NCBI GenBank assembly: GCA_018401465.1
Contig: JAGYKE010000005.1
Location: 620,001-684,000, forward strand
Direction of reading: 5' to 3'
DNA: 64,000 nt
From: Aestuariivita sp.
GTDB lineage: Bacteria; Pseudomonadota; Alphaproteobacteria; Rhodobacterales; Rhodobacteraceae
Shown: in pieces, positions 54,872 through 63,426 of the stretch
Layout of the letters: each line of letters opens with the position of its first letter
How positions within the stretch are numbered: position 1 is the first letter of the stretch
Translations under genes and position numbers: made by a program
The notes under the pieces: model-generated
What the model was told of the DNA's origin: nothing
The model's input: only the letters and a program-made list of their open reading frames with translations
Databases searched by the model: none

Positions 54872-56250
54872 CCCCAGTCCCCGTGCTGCACGCCGTCGCG
54901 GTCGCTGCGGCGGAACCCGTGATGGCCGAAGAAATCGCGCTGCGCTTGAATGAGGTTCGTGGTGCCGCGCGCCTGCGCAAGGCTGTCATGCCACTGCAGC
55001 GCCGCCGACAGCGCGGGCACCGGCAGGCCGGCGGTGACCGCCGCCGCCACGGTTGCGCGCAGCGCAGGCACCGTGCGGGCCAGCGCATCGCGTATCGCGG
55101 GGGCAAGGATCACCTGCCCCTCCGGCGCCGCGCGCAGCGCCACCGCCAGATCGTCAAGCAGCGCCGAGCGGATGATGCAGCCCGCGCGCCAGATCTCGGC
55201 AATGCGGGGCAGGTCGAGCGACCAGCCGAATTCGTCCGACGCGGCAGCCAGAAGGCGGAAGCCCTGCGCATGGCCGATGATGCGCCCCGCCAGCAGCGCA
55301 TCATGCAGCACCCCGGGCGCGAGCGCGACCGCAGGCACGGGCCGCGCCAGCACCCCCGAGGCGCGCAGCGCGCGTTCCGACGACCAGGCGCGCGCGGCAA
55401 CGGCGGCCTCCATCGTGCTGGCGGACTGGCCAAGGCGCAGCGCCTCGATCACCGACCAGCGGCCGGTGCCCTTCTGCCCGGCCTCGTCCACGATCAGATC
55501 GACCAGCGCGCGGTCACCGTCGGTCGCCCGCAGCACGCGCGCCGTGATCTCGGTCAGGAAACCCTGCAGCGGCCCGCCGTTCCAGTCCGCGAACAGCGCG
55601 CCGATCCGGTCCGCGCCCCAGCCCGCGCCGTCGCGCAAGACGCCATAGGTTTCGGCGATCATCTGCATGTCGGCATATTCGATGCCGTTATGCACGGTCT
55701 TCACGAAATGCCCCGCCCCGTCGGGGCCCAGATGCGCGACGCAAGGGTCACCCCGGAAGCGGGCCGCGATGGCCTCGGCCATCGGGCGCAGGCGCGCCCA
55801 GGCCTCAGCGCTGCCGCCCACCATCATCGACGGGCCATGCCGCGCCCCTGCCTCACCGCCCGACACGCCCATGCCGACGAAATGCAGGTTTGAGTCTTCG
55901 AATGCGGCGGCGCGGCGGCGGGTGTCGTGGAAGTCGGCATTGCCGCCGTCAATGATCGTGTCGCCCGGATCAAGATGCGCCCGCAGCTTGGCGATCACCC
56001 CATCCATCGCCGGACCAGACGGGATCATGCACAGGATCACCCGGGGCGGCACCAGCGCAGCGACGAAGTCCGCGACCGTGTCGGCTGAGGTGATCCGGTC
56101 CGACAGCGACCCCGCCTCGGCGACAAAGGGCGCGATCCAGTCGGTTTCGCGGTTAGTGACGGCGACGCGAAAGCCCTTGTCGGCGAGGTTCAGCGCCAGC
56201 GCGCTGCCCATCGTGCCCAGACCGTAAACGCCGATATCGGCTGTCGCCAT
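54868..56250 (-). CDS. gnd: 6-phosphogluconate dehydrogenase
   Basis: 460 residues; oxidative pentose-phosphate enzyme that yields ribulose-5-phosphate, CO2 and NADPH. N-terminal Rossmann ADIGVYGLGTMGSALALNLA, NADP-binding VTNRE, signature IIDGGNADFHDTRRR, catalytic FVGMGVSGGEAGARHGPSMM and HFVKTVHNGIEYADMQMIAE, and a C-terminal helical domain. ATG 56250 with GAGGAAAGGG upstream. In the same direction as panE 60 bases before it. Confidence 0.95.
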   Translation of the reverse strand: MATADIGVYGLGTMGSALALNLADKGFRVAVTNRETDWIAPFVAEAGSLSDRITSADTVADFVAALVPPRVILCMIPSGPAMDGVIAKLRAHLDPGDTIIDGGNADFHDTRRRAAAFEDSNLHFVGMGVSGGEAGARHGPSMMVGGSAEAWARLRPMAEAIAARFRGDPCVAHLGPDGAGHFVKTVHNGIEYADMQMIAETYGVLRDGAGWGADRIGALFADWNGGPLQGFLTEITARVLRATDGDRALVDLIVDEAGQKGTGRWSVIEALRLGQSASTMEAAVAARAWSSERALRASGVLARPVPAVALAPGVLHDALLAGRIIGHAQGFRLLAAASDEFGWSLDLPRIAEIWRAGCIIRSALLDDLAVALRAAPEGQVILAPAIRDALARTVPALRATVAAAVTAGLPVPALSAALQWHDSLAQARGTTNLIQAQRDFFGHHGFRRSDRDGVQHGDWG

Positions 56251-56310
56251 GCGCGCGCCCTTTCCTCTGCCCCCCAGACTTACGCCCTTGGCCGCCTTGT
56301 GCAACCCGGC

Positions 56311-57294
56311 TCAGCCCCCGCGGATGTCGCGGGGCGACAGCGGGAGCAGGACTTTGCCCGCCTCGGCCCGCTGCACCGCCTGGGTGATCGCGACCGTGAC
56401 TGGCAGGTCGCGCCCCTGCGCACGGGCAAGGCGCAGCACCTCGCCCTGCAGGTGCTCGATCTCGGTCCTGCGGCCCGCGTCGAGGTCCTGCGCCATCGAG
56501 GCACGCGCTTCGGGGTCGATCATCAGCATCCGCGCGGCCACGCGGACATAAAGCGGCGTCGGCAACCGCAAGATCGCGGGCACTAGGCGCAGCGGTACCG
56601 GCGCGGGGCTGTGCAGGCTCAGGCCCGCGGCGCGGAAGACCGAGAGCGCCTCGTCCATCTGATCGGCCAGAAGGCGACGCCAGTCGCGCTCCATCAGCAT
56701 GGCGCGGATCGGCAGGCCCGACAGCGCGTTGACCGCGTTGGCGAGGTTGAGAAACAGCTTGCCCCATTGCACCGCGTCGATGTCCGCGTGCTCGGCGACC
56801 GGCAGCGCGGGCACCGACAGGCGCGTGGCCAGCGCCCCGGGACCGGACGCGATCAGGATGTCGCCGCTGGTCGCGCGGTGCAGATGCGCGGGCCCGCGCG
56901 GCACGACGTTGAAGGGCACCATGCCCGCCCGCACGTCGCGCCCGGGCAGGCCCGCGCGCAGCACATCCGCGTTGCGCACCCCGTTCTGCAGGCTGACAAC
57001 GACCGCGTGATTCGGCGCATGAGCAGCGATCACCTGCGCCATCTCTGCCGTCGCGCCCGACTTCACGCAGACCAGCACGATATCCGCCCCTGACAGAAGC
57101 GCCGGGTCAGACCCGGTCACACGCGGCGTCACGGTCAGATCGAGCCCGGCGAAATCCGTCAGCCGCAGACCATCGCGCAAGGGTCCGAGCACGCGGTCGC
57201 GCCCCAGAAAGACGACGTCATGGCCCGCCGCCAGCAGGCAGCCGCCGACGAAGCAGCCGATGCTGCCCGCGCCGGCGACCGCGATGCGCGTCAC
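56311..57294 (-). CDS. panE: Ketopantoate reductase-family (PanE/ApbA) protein
   Basis: 327 residues. Rossmann motif IAVAGAGSIGCFVGGCLLAA, catalytic Lys in LVCVKSGATAEMA, SLQNGVRNADVL, and the second-domain WGKLFLNLANAVNAL. NADPH-dependent reduction of 2-dehydropantoate in pantothenate/CoA synthesis is the standard role, although the family has paralogues that act on other 2-oxo acids. ATGA overlap with the upstream acyl-CoA dehydrogenase gene, so it is co-transcribed with a fatty-acid gene, which weakens the strict pantothenate assignment. Confidence 0.85.
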   Translation of the reverse strand: MTRIAVAGAGSIGCFVGGCLLAAGHDVVFLGRDRVLGPLRDGLRLTDFAGLDLTVTPRVTGSDPALLSGADIVLVCVKSGATAEMAQVIAAHAPNHAVVVSLQNGVRNADVLRAGLPGRDVRAGMVPFNVVPRGPAHLHRATSGDILIASGPGALATRLSVPALPVAEHADIDAVQWGKLFLNLANAVNALSGLPIRAMLMERDWRRLLADQMDEALSVFRAAGLSLHSPAPVPLRLVPAILRLPTPLYVRVAARMLMIDPEARASMAQDLDAGRRTEIEHLQGEVLRLARAQGRDLPVTVAITQAVQRAEAGKVLLPLSPRDIRGG

Positions 57295-58526
57295 ATCGCT
57301 TCCTGCGTGTACTTCTTCAGTTCGGTCCGTGCGACCTGACGGCGATGCACCGCGTCAGGCCCATCGGCGAAGCGCAGCGCGCGCTGCCAGGTCCATGCCA
57401 TGGCAAGCGGCGTGTCCTGGCTGATGCCCTGACCGCCATGCATCTGCATCGCCTCGTCCAGCACCTTGAGCGCGACACGCGGCGCGATCACCTTGATCTG
57501 GCTGATCACGGGGGCGGCGGCGCGCGGATCGCCCTGATCCATCATCCAGGCGGCCTTCAGGCACAGAAGGCGCGCCATCTCGATCTCCATCCGGCATTCG
57601 GCGATGATGTCGAAATTCGCGCCAAGCTGGGCCAACGGCTTGCCGAACGCCTCTTTCTGAAGGCTGCGGCGGCAGAGTTTCTCGAGTGCGATTTCGGCCT
57701 GCCCGATGGAGCGCATGCAATGATGGATGCGCCCGGGCCCGAGCCGGCCCTGCGCGATCTCGAACCCACGGCCTTCGCCGACCAGCATGTTCGCGGCGGG
57801 CACGCGCACATCGGTGAAACGGATATGCATGTGCCCATGCGGCGCATCGTCATGCCCGAAGACCATCATGGGGCGCAGGATCTCGATCCCCGGCGTGTCG
57901 GCGGCCACCACGATCATGGAATGTCGCCGGTGCTTGGGCGCGTCGTCGCCGCCCGTGCGCACCATCACGATATAGACCCTGCAACGCGGATCGCCCGCGC
58001 CGGACGCCCACCACTTCTCGCCGTTCAGGACGTAGTCGTCGCCGTCGCGCACGCAGGACATGGAGATGTTGGTCGCGTCGGACGAGGCCACGTCGGGTTC
58101 GGTCATCAGATAGGCCGACCGGATGCGCCCGTGAAGAAGCGGCTCGAGCCAGTCCTTTTTCATCTGGTCGGACCCGTATTTGTGGAAGACCTCCATGTTC
58201 CCGGTGTCGGGCGCGGAACAGTTGAACACCTCGGCCGCCAGCGGGGTCTTGCCCATCTCTTCGGCGAAATAGGCGTATTCGACGGTTGTCAGCCCATGGC
58301 CCCGGTCACCGTCGGTCAGCCAGAAGTTCCACAGACCCGCCGCCTTGGCCTTCGCCTTCAGCCCTTCGAGGATCTCGGCCTGGCGTTCCGTATAGGTCCA
58401 GCGGTCGCCCTTGCCGACTTCCCCGTGGTACTCGTCCTCGAGCGGCATGATCTCGTCGCGGACCATGGCCGCCACGCGGCCGAGCAGGTCGCGTTTCTCG
58501 GCGCGCATGCCAAAGTTCATGTCCAT
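57291..58526 (-). CDS. Acyl-CoA dehydrogenase, ACAD10/11-like
   Basis: 411-residue FAD enzyme. Substrate/FAD segments SAYLMTEPDVASSDATNISM, NGEKWWASGAGDPRCRVYIV and QMHGGQGISQDTPLAMAWTW match the ACAD10/11 group, which works with 4-hydroxyacyl-CoA after phosphorylation by an APH-type kinase. Exactly such a kinase is encoded divergently 110 bases away, so the two probably form one catabolic step for 4-hydroxy acids. Same operon as panE. Confidence 0.92.
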   Translation of the reverse strand: MDMNFGMRAEKRDLLGRVAAMVRDEIMPLEDEYHGEVGKGDRWTYTERQAEILEGLKAKAKAAGLWNFWLTDGDRGHGLTTVEYAYFAEEMGKTPLAAEVFNCSAPDTGNMEVFHKYGSDQMKKDWLEPLLHGRIRSAYLMTEPDVASSDATNISMSCVRDGDDYVLNGEKWWASGAGDPRCRVYIVMVRTGGDDAPKHRRHSMIVVAADTPGIEILRPMMVFGHDDAPHGHMHIRFTDVRVPAANMLVGEGRGFEIAQGRLGPGRIHHCMRSIGQAEIALEKLCRRSLQKEAFGKPLAQLGANFDIIAECRMEIEMARLLCLKAAWMMDQGDPRAAAPVISQIKVIAPRVALKVLDEAMQMHGGQGISQDTPLAMAWTWQRALRFADGPDAVHRRQVARTELKKYTQEAM

Positions 58527-58635
58527 CTGGTGTCCTCCCTGCCCCGGCGCGCAATGACGGCGCGTCCGGCTTTACCTTTGGGCGGCAGGATTGCTTAGAT
58601 GCGCCGACATTGTCCACGGGGAGCGACGCAGCGTC

Positions 58636-59652
58636 ATGCACCAATTCGATCATGGTGAGCTCGAGGCCTATCTACAGGCCCATGTCGAGGGATTCGGAAG
58701 GTTGGACCGGGTCGAGAAGTTCGGCGACGGCCAGTCGAACCCGACCTACAAGGTCACAAGCGGCGAACGCGCCTATGTGCTGCGAGCGAAGCCTCCGGGA
58801 AAGCTGCTGAAATCAGCCCATGCGGTGGACCGCGAATACCGCGTGATGAAGGCGCTGGGCCAGACCGACGTGCCGGTGCCGCATATGTATCACCTCTCGG
58901 GCGAAGAGACGCCGCTCGGCACCCAGTTCCTTGTCATGGAGTTCAAGACAGGCGTCATCTTCTGGGACCCCGCGCTGCCCGACCTGACACGAGAGCAGCG
59001 CGCACAGGTCTACGACCAGATGAACCTGACGCTGTCGCGGCTGCATTCGGTCGACCCGCAGGCGGTGGGCCTTGGCGATTACGGGCGGCCCGGAAACTAT
59101 TTCGAACGCCAGGTCGGGCGCTGGTCAGGCCAGTATCAGGCGTCGGAAACCGACCCGCTGCCCGATGCCGACTGGGTGATCAGCTGGCTGGCGGGCAACA
59201 TGGTGGCCGATGACGGGGCGTCTTCAATCGTGCATGGCGATTACCGCATCGACAACATGATGTTCGACCCGGACCGGCTCGAGGTGATCGCGCTGCTGGA
59301 CTGGGAATTGTCGACCTTGGGCCATCCGCTGGCCGATCTGGCCTATCAGTGCATGCACTGGCGGCTGCCGCATGAGGGCCATTTCCGCGGCTTGGGCGGG
59401 CTTGACCGCGCGGCGCTGGGCCTGCCTTCGGAAGAGGAGTATGTCGCCCGCTACTGCGCGCGGCGCGGGATCGACCGGCCCGACAACTGGACCTTCTACC
59501 TGGTCTTTTCCTATTTCCGGCTGCTGGCCATCCTGCAGGGTGTGCTGAAACGCGCGCTGGACGGCAATGCGTCGAACCCGCGCGATCTGGGTCAGATGCG
59601 GACTGTGATCGAAGTGATGGCGCGGGAAGCGCGTGCGCTCGCGACGGCCTGA
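58636..59652 (+). CDS. APH-type phosphotransferase, ACAD10/11 kinase-domain-like
   Basis: 338 residues. Kinase-like fold with FGDGQSNPTYKVTSGERAYV, ATP-binding Lys in RAKPPGKLLKSAHAVDREYR, catalytic loop HGDYRIDNMMFD and metal loop LLDWELSTLGHPLADLAYQC. It matches the kinase half of animal ACAD10/11; the bacterial arrangement encodes kinase and dehydrogenase separately. Expected reaction: phosphorylation of 4-hydroxyacyl-CoA before elimination. ATG 58636 is chosen because the family start (MHQFDHGELEAYLQAHV) begins there. Confidence 0.9.
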   Translation: MHQFDHGELEAYLQAHVEGFGRLDRVEKFGDGQSNPTYKVTSGERAYVLRAKPPGKLLKSAHAVDREYRVMKALGQTDVPVPHMYHLSGEETPLGTQFLVMEFKTGVIFWDPALPDLTREQRAQVYDQMNLTLSRLHSVDPQAVGLGDYGRPGNYFERQVGRWSGQYQASETDPLPDADWVISWLAGNMVADDGASSIVHGDYRIDNMMFDPDRLEVIALLDWELSTLGHPLADLAYQCMHWRLPHEGHFRGLGGLDRAALGLPSEEEYVARYCARRGIDRPDNWTFYLVFSYFRLLAILQGVLKRALDGNASNPRDLGQMRTVIEVMAREARALATA

Positions 59653-59660
59653 CGGCAGGG

Positions 59661-59682
59661 CCGAGGGGGCCAGCCCCCTCGG
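59661..59682 (+). terminator. Hairpin terminator of the APH-type gene
   Basis: CCGAGGGGG-CCAG-CCCCCTCGG, perfect 9-bp stem 8 bases beyond the stop codon. No T-run. It is also the first element of the repeat at 59661-59785. Confidence 0.6.
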
Positions 59683-59785
59683 GCTCCCCCGGGATATTTA
59701 TGAACCCGAAGAAGGGGTGGGGGCACGCCCCTGCTTCTTCGGGTTCACAAATATCCCGGGGAGTGTGAGGGGCAGAGCCCCTCAC
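59661..59785. repeat. Two inverted copies of the hairpin/GGATATTT repeat (copies 3 and 4)
   Basis: Right-facing copy: hairpin 59661-59682, C-run, GGGATATTT, ATGAACCCGAAGAAG. Left-facing copy: hairpin GTGAGGGGC-AGA-GCCCCTCAC (59765-59785), CCCCGGGATATTT, GTGAACCCGAAGAAG. The two cores (59684-59714 and 59734-59763) are about 30-base near-perfect inverted repeats and fold into one long stem, so the region between the convergent genes can form three hairpins. It probably works as a bidirectional terminator. Confidence 0.8.
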
Positions 59786-59824
59786 CCGAAACGAAAAAGC
59801 GTGCGCGCGCCAGCGCGCTCCGCC

Positions 59825-62674
59825 TCATTCGGCCGCCTCCGCGTAGGCCTCCATCGGCGGGCAGGTGCAGACGAGGTGCCGGTCGCCATAGACGTTGTCC
59901 ACGCGGTTCACCGGCGGCCAGTACTTGTCGACCCGGAAGGCACCCGGCGGGAAACAGCCCTGTTCGCGGGTATAGGGACGGTCCCAGTCGCGCACGAGAT
60001 CTTCCATCGTATGCGGCGCCAGTTTGAGCGGGTTCACCTCGCGGTCGATGCGGCCTTCCTCGATGTCGCGGATCTCCTGACGGATCGCCAGCATCGCGTC
60101 GCAGAAGCGATCAAGCTCGGCCTTCGTCTCGCTCTCGGTCGGCTCGATCATCAGCGTACCCGCCACCGGCCAGCTCATCGTCGGCGCGTGGAACCCGTTG
60201 TCGATCAGACGCTTCGCGATATCGTCCACATTGACGCCCGCGCTGTCCGCGAAGGGGCGGGTGTCGATGATGCACTCATGCGCCACCCTGCCCTGCCGGC
60301 CACGATAAAGCACCTCGAACGCGCCTTCGAGGCGCTTGGCGATGTAGTTGGCGTTCAGGATGGCGACGCGGGTCGCCTGCGTCAGCCCCTCGCCGCCCAT
60401 CAGGAGGCAATAGGCCCATGAGATCGGCAGAAGCGAGGGCGAGCCGTAAGGCGCGGCCGAGACCGGCCCTTCGGCGCCGCCCGTCGCGGGGTGGCCCGGC
60501 AGGAAGGGCACGAGGTGGTCCTTGACGCCGATGGGTCCCATGCCGGGGCCGCCGCCGCCATGAGGGATGCAGAAGGTCTTGTGCAGGTTCAGGTGGCTGA
60601 CATCGCCGCCCAGATCGCCGGGCCGCGACAGTCCCACCATGGCGTTCATGTTGGCCCCGTCGATATAGACCTGTCCGCCATGCTGATGCGTGATGGCACA
60701 GACCTCCTTCACCGTCTCCTCGAACACGCCATGGGTCGAGGGATAGGTGATCATGCAACCGGCAAGGTTCTCGGCATATTGTTCCGCCTTGGCGCGGAAA
60801 TCCTCCACATCGATGTCGCCGTTTTCGGCCGATTTCACCGGTACGACCTTCCAGCCGACCATCTGGGCGCTGGCCGGGTTCGTGCCATGGGCGCTGACCG
60901 GGATCAGGCAGACATTGCGGTGCGCCTGCCCCAGTGCCCGGTGATACGCCGCGATGGTCAGAAGCCCCGCATATTCCCCCTGCGCGCCTGAATTGGGCTG
61001 CATCGAGATGGCGGCATAGCCCGTGATCTCGCACAGCTTAGCCGATAGATCGGCGATCAGCTCATGATAGCCCTGCGCCTGATCGGTGGGGCAGAACGGG
61101 TGCATGAGCGAAAACTCGCGCCAGCTGACCGGCATCATCTCGACCGCCGCGTTCAGCTTCATCGTGCAGGACCCCAGCGGAATCATCGCCCGGTCAAGCG
61201 CGAGGTCGCGGTCGGCAAGGCGGCGCATGTAGCGCATCATCTCGGTTTCCGCCCGGTTCATGTGGAAGATCGGGTGCGTCAGATAGTCGGATCTGCGCAG
61301 GCAGTCTTCGGGCAGGCGGTAGGTCGGCGTGAAGTCATCGTCATCCATGATGATCCCGAAGGCGCGCCAGACGGCTTCGATCACGCGGGGGCGCGTCGCC
61401 TCGTCCAGCGTGATGCCGATCTTCGTCTCGCCCACGCGGCGCAGGTTCACGCCTTCGCGCACCGCCGCCTGCAACACGCCCCGCTGCAAAAGGCCCACAT
61501 CCACCGTGATCGTGTCGAAGAAGGTCTTCGGTTCCACCTTGAAGCCTGCCGCCTCGAGGCCCCGCGCCAGACGCACCGTCTTGCGATGGATGCGCTGCGC
61601 GATGGCCTTGAGGCCTTCGGGTCCGTGGAAGACGGCATAGAAGGACGCCATGACCGCCAAGAGCGCCTGCGCGGTGCAGACGTTCGACGTCGCCTTTTCG
61701 CGCCGGATATGCTGTTCGCGGGTCTGCAGGCTGAGGCGATAGGCCCGGTTGCCGTGGCTGTCGACGCTGACGCCCACAAGCCGGCCCGGCATTGACCGCG
61801 CATATTGCTGTTTCGTCGCCATATAGGCCGCGTGCGGCCCGCCATAGCCCATGGGCACGCCGAAGCGCTGCGCGCTGCCCACGGCGATGTCTGCGCCCAT
61901 CGCGCCCGGCTCTTTCAGCAGCGTCAGCGACAGCGGATCGGCGCTGATGACCCCGATGGCCCCCGCCCCATGCAGCGCGGTGATCGCATCGGTGAAGTCG
62001 CGCACATGCCCATAGGTGCCCGGATACTGGAAGATCGCGCCGAAGACGCGGGCTGCATCGAGCGTCTCGGGCGCGCCCACGATGACCTCGATCCCCAAGG
62101 GGGCCGCGCGCGTCTGCATCACCGCGATGTTCTGCGGGTGGCAGTTTTCATCGACGAAGAAGGCCGTCGCCTTCGATTTCGCGACGCGCTGCGCCATGGT
62201 CATGGCTTCCGCGCAGGCGGTCGATTCGTCCAGAAGCGAGGCATTGGCGATCTCGAGGCCCGTGAGGTCCGAGATCATCGTCTGGAAGTTCAGCAGCGCC
62301 TCGAGCCGGCCTTGGCTGATTTCCGGCTGGTAGGGCGTGTAGGCCGTGTACCAGGCCGGATTTTCAAGGATGTTGCGCTGGATCGCGGGCGGCGTGACCG
62401 TGCCGTGATAGCCCTGCCCGATCAGGCTCACGAGAACCTGGTTGCGGTCGGCCACCTTGCGCATGTGGTGGAGCACCTCGCGCTCGGACAGCGCCTTGCC
62501 AAAATCGAGCGGCTTTTCCTGCCGGATGGATTTCGGCACCGTCTCGTCGATCAGCTGGTCAAGGCTGTCGACGCCCAGAACCTTCAGCATCCCGGCCATT
62601 TCCTTCGGGCTTGGCCCGATATGGCGGCGATTGGCGAAGTCGTAGGGCAGATACTCGGTCGGGGTGAAGGTCAT
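59825..62674 (-). CDS. gcvP: Glycine dehydrogenase (aminomethyl-transferring), P-protein
   Basis: 949-residue single-chain PLP enzyme of the glycine cleavage system; decarboxylates glycine and loads the aminomethyl group on GcvH lipoate. Start [20 protein letters not shown] is canonical. The PLP-lysine segment is [20 protein letters not shown]; the N-terminal half has [22 protein letters not shown] 62674 is preceded by AGGAG; an ATG 8 codons upstream overlaps the VOC gene. Last gene of the gcvT-gcvH-VOC-gcvP operon. Confidence 0.97.
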   Translation of the reverse strand: MTFTPTEYLPYDFANRRHIGPSPKEMAGMLKVLGVDSLDQLIDETVPKSIRQEKPLDFGKALSEREVLHHMRKVADRNQVLVSLIGQGYHGTVTPPAIQRNILENPAWYTAYTPYQPEISQGRLEALLNFQTMISDLTGLEIANASLLDESTACAEAMTMAQRVAKSKATAFFVDENCHPQNIAVMQTRAAPLGIEVIVGAPETLDAARVFGAIFQYPGTYGHVRDFTDAITALHGAGAIGVISADPLSLTLLKEPGAMGADIAVGSAQRFGVPMGYGGPHAAYMATKQQYARSMPGRLVGVSVDSHGNRAYRLSLQTREQHIRREKATSNVCTAQALLAVMASFYAVFHGPEGLKAIAQRIHRKTVRLARGLEAAGFKVEPKTFFDTITVDVGLLQRGVLQAAVREGVNLRRVGETKIGITLDEATRPRVIEAVWRAFGIIMDDDDFTPTYRLPEDCLRRSDYLTHPIFHMNRAETEMMRYMRRLADRDLALDRAMIPLGSCTMKLNAAVEMMPVSWREFSLMHPFCPTDQAQGYHELIADLSAKLCEITGYAAISMQPNSGAQGEYAGLLTIAAYHRALGQAHRNVCLIPVSAHGTNPASAQMVGWKVVPVKSAENGDIDVEDFRAKAEQYAENLAGCMITYPSTHGVFEETVKEVCAITHQHGGQVYIDGANMNAMVGLSRPGDLGGDVSHLNLHKTFCIPHGGGGPGMGPIGVKDHLVPFLPGHPATGGAEGPVSAAPYGSPSLLPISWAYCLLMGGEGLTQATRVAILNANYIAKRLEGAFEVLYRGRQGRVAHECIIDTRPFADSAGVNVDDIAKRLIDNGFHAPTMSWPVAGTLMIEPTESETKAELDRFCDAMLAIRQEIRDIEEGRIDREVNPLKLAPHTMEDLVRDWDRPYTREQGCFPPGAFRVDKYWPPVNRVDNVYGDRHLVCTCPPMEAYAEAAE

Positions 62675-62675
62675 C

Positions 62676-63041
62676 TCAGGTTCTCTCCTGATCGGCATGG
62701 GTGAGGATATTCAGAAGCCGCCCGCCCGGATCGCGCAGGAAGAAGCGGCGCACGCCCCAGGGCTCGTCCACGGGGCCGTACTCGATCGGCACCATCATCG
62801 CACGGGCGCGGGCCAGCACGTCGTCGAGATCGTCGACCTCGATCGAAAGGTGCGGCAGGTCAGTGCCGTTGCCGCCTTCCGACGCGCAGGTCAGCTGCAC
62901 CGGCGCGGAGCGGGCCGTGCCCAGCGTCACGATCCAGCCCATATCCATCAGGATATCGAGGCCCAGGAGGTCGCGGTAGAACCCGGCGAGTGCGGCCGGG
63001 TCCCCGGACCACAGATCGGCGACGATGCGGCGGACGGCCAT
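62676..63041 (-). CDS. VOC-superfamily protein in the gcv operon
   Basis: 121-residue glyoxalase/bleomycin-resistance-type domain: [38 protein letters not shown], then [20 protein letters not shown] and [18 protein letters not shown]. Metal ligands of classical glyoxalases are only partly evident (His in HLSIE; the Glu positions are unclear). Begins 5 bases after the gcvH stop and ends one base before gcvP, so it is part of the operon. AGGA lies 8 bases before the ATG. Function unknown. Confidence 0.88.
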   Translation of the reverse strand: MAVRRIVADLWSGDPAALAGFYRDLLGLDILMDMGWIVTLGTARSAPVQLTCASEGGNGTDLPHLSIEVDDLDDVLARARAMMVPIEYGPVDEPWGVRRFFLRDPGGRLLNILTHADQERT

Positions 63042-63046
63042 GGCGT

Positions 63047-63406
63047 TTATCCTATGAATTCCTTGTACTCGGCCTCGGTCATGTAATCGTCCATGGGCTT
63101 GAGGTCGGTCGTACGGATCTTGAAGAACCACGCCTCGCCTTCGGGGTCGTCGTTGACCATCGCGGGGTTGTCGACGATCGTCTCGTTGATCTCCACGATC
63201 TCGCCGTCGAGCGGAGCAAGGATGTCGGACGCCGCCTTGACGCTTTCGATCACGACGATCTCGTCGTCCTTGCTGACGGTGGTGCCCACTTCGGGCAGGT
63301 CGACGAAGACGACATCCCCCAGTTGTTCGGCGGCATGCGCGGTGATCCCGACGGTCACCACATCGCCTTCGACCAGCAGCCATTCATGTTCTTCAGTGTA
63401 TTTCAT
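63047..63406 (-). CDS. gcvH: Glycine cleavage system H protein
   Basis: 119-residue lipoyl carrier. The lipoylated lysine lies in VVIESVKAASDILAP; the fold ends with GEAWFFKIR. N-terminus MKYTEEHEWLLVEGDVVTVG ITAHA is canonical. Shuttles the aminomethyl group between GcvP, GcvT and lipoamide dehydrogenase. 20 bases after gcvT, 5 before the VOC gene. Confidence 0.97.
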   Translation of the reverse strand: MKYTEEHEWLLVEGDVVTVGITAHAAEQLGDVVFVDLPEVGTTVSKDDEIVVIESVKAASDILAPLDGEIVEINETIVDNPAMVNDDPEGEAWFFKIRTTDLKPMDDYMTEAEYKEFIG

Positions 63407-63426
63407 CGGGTCGCCAACCTTTGTTC

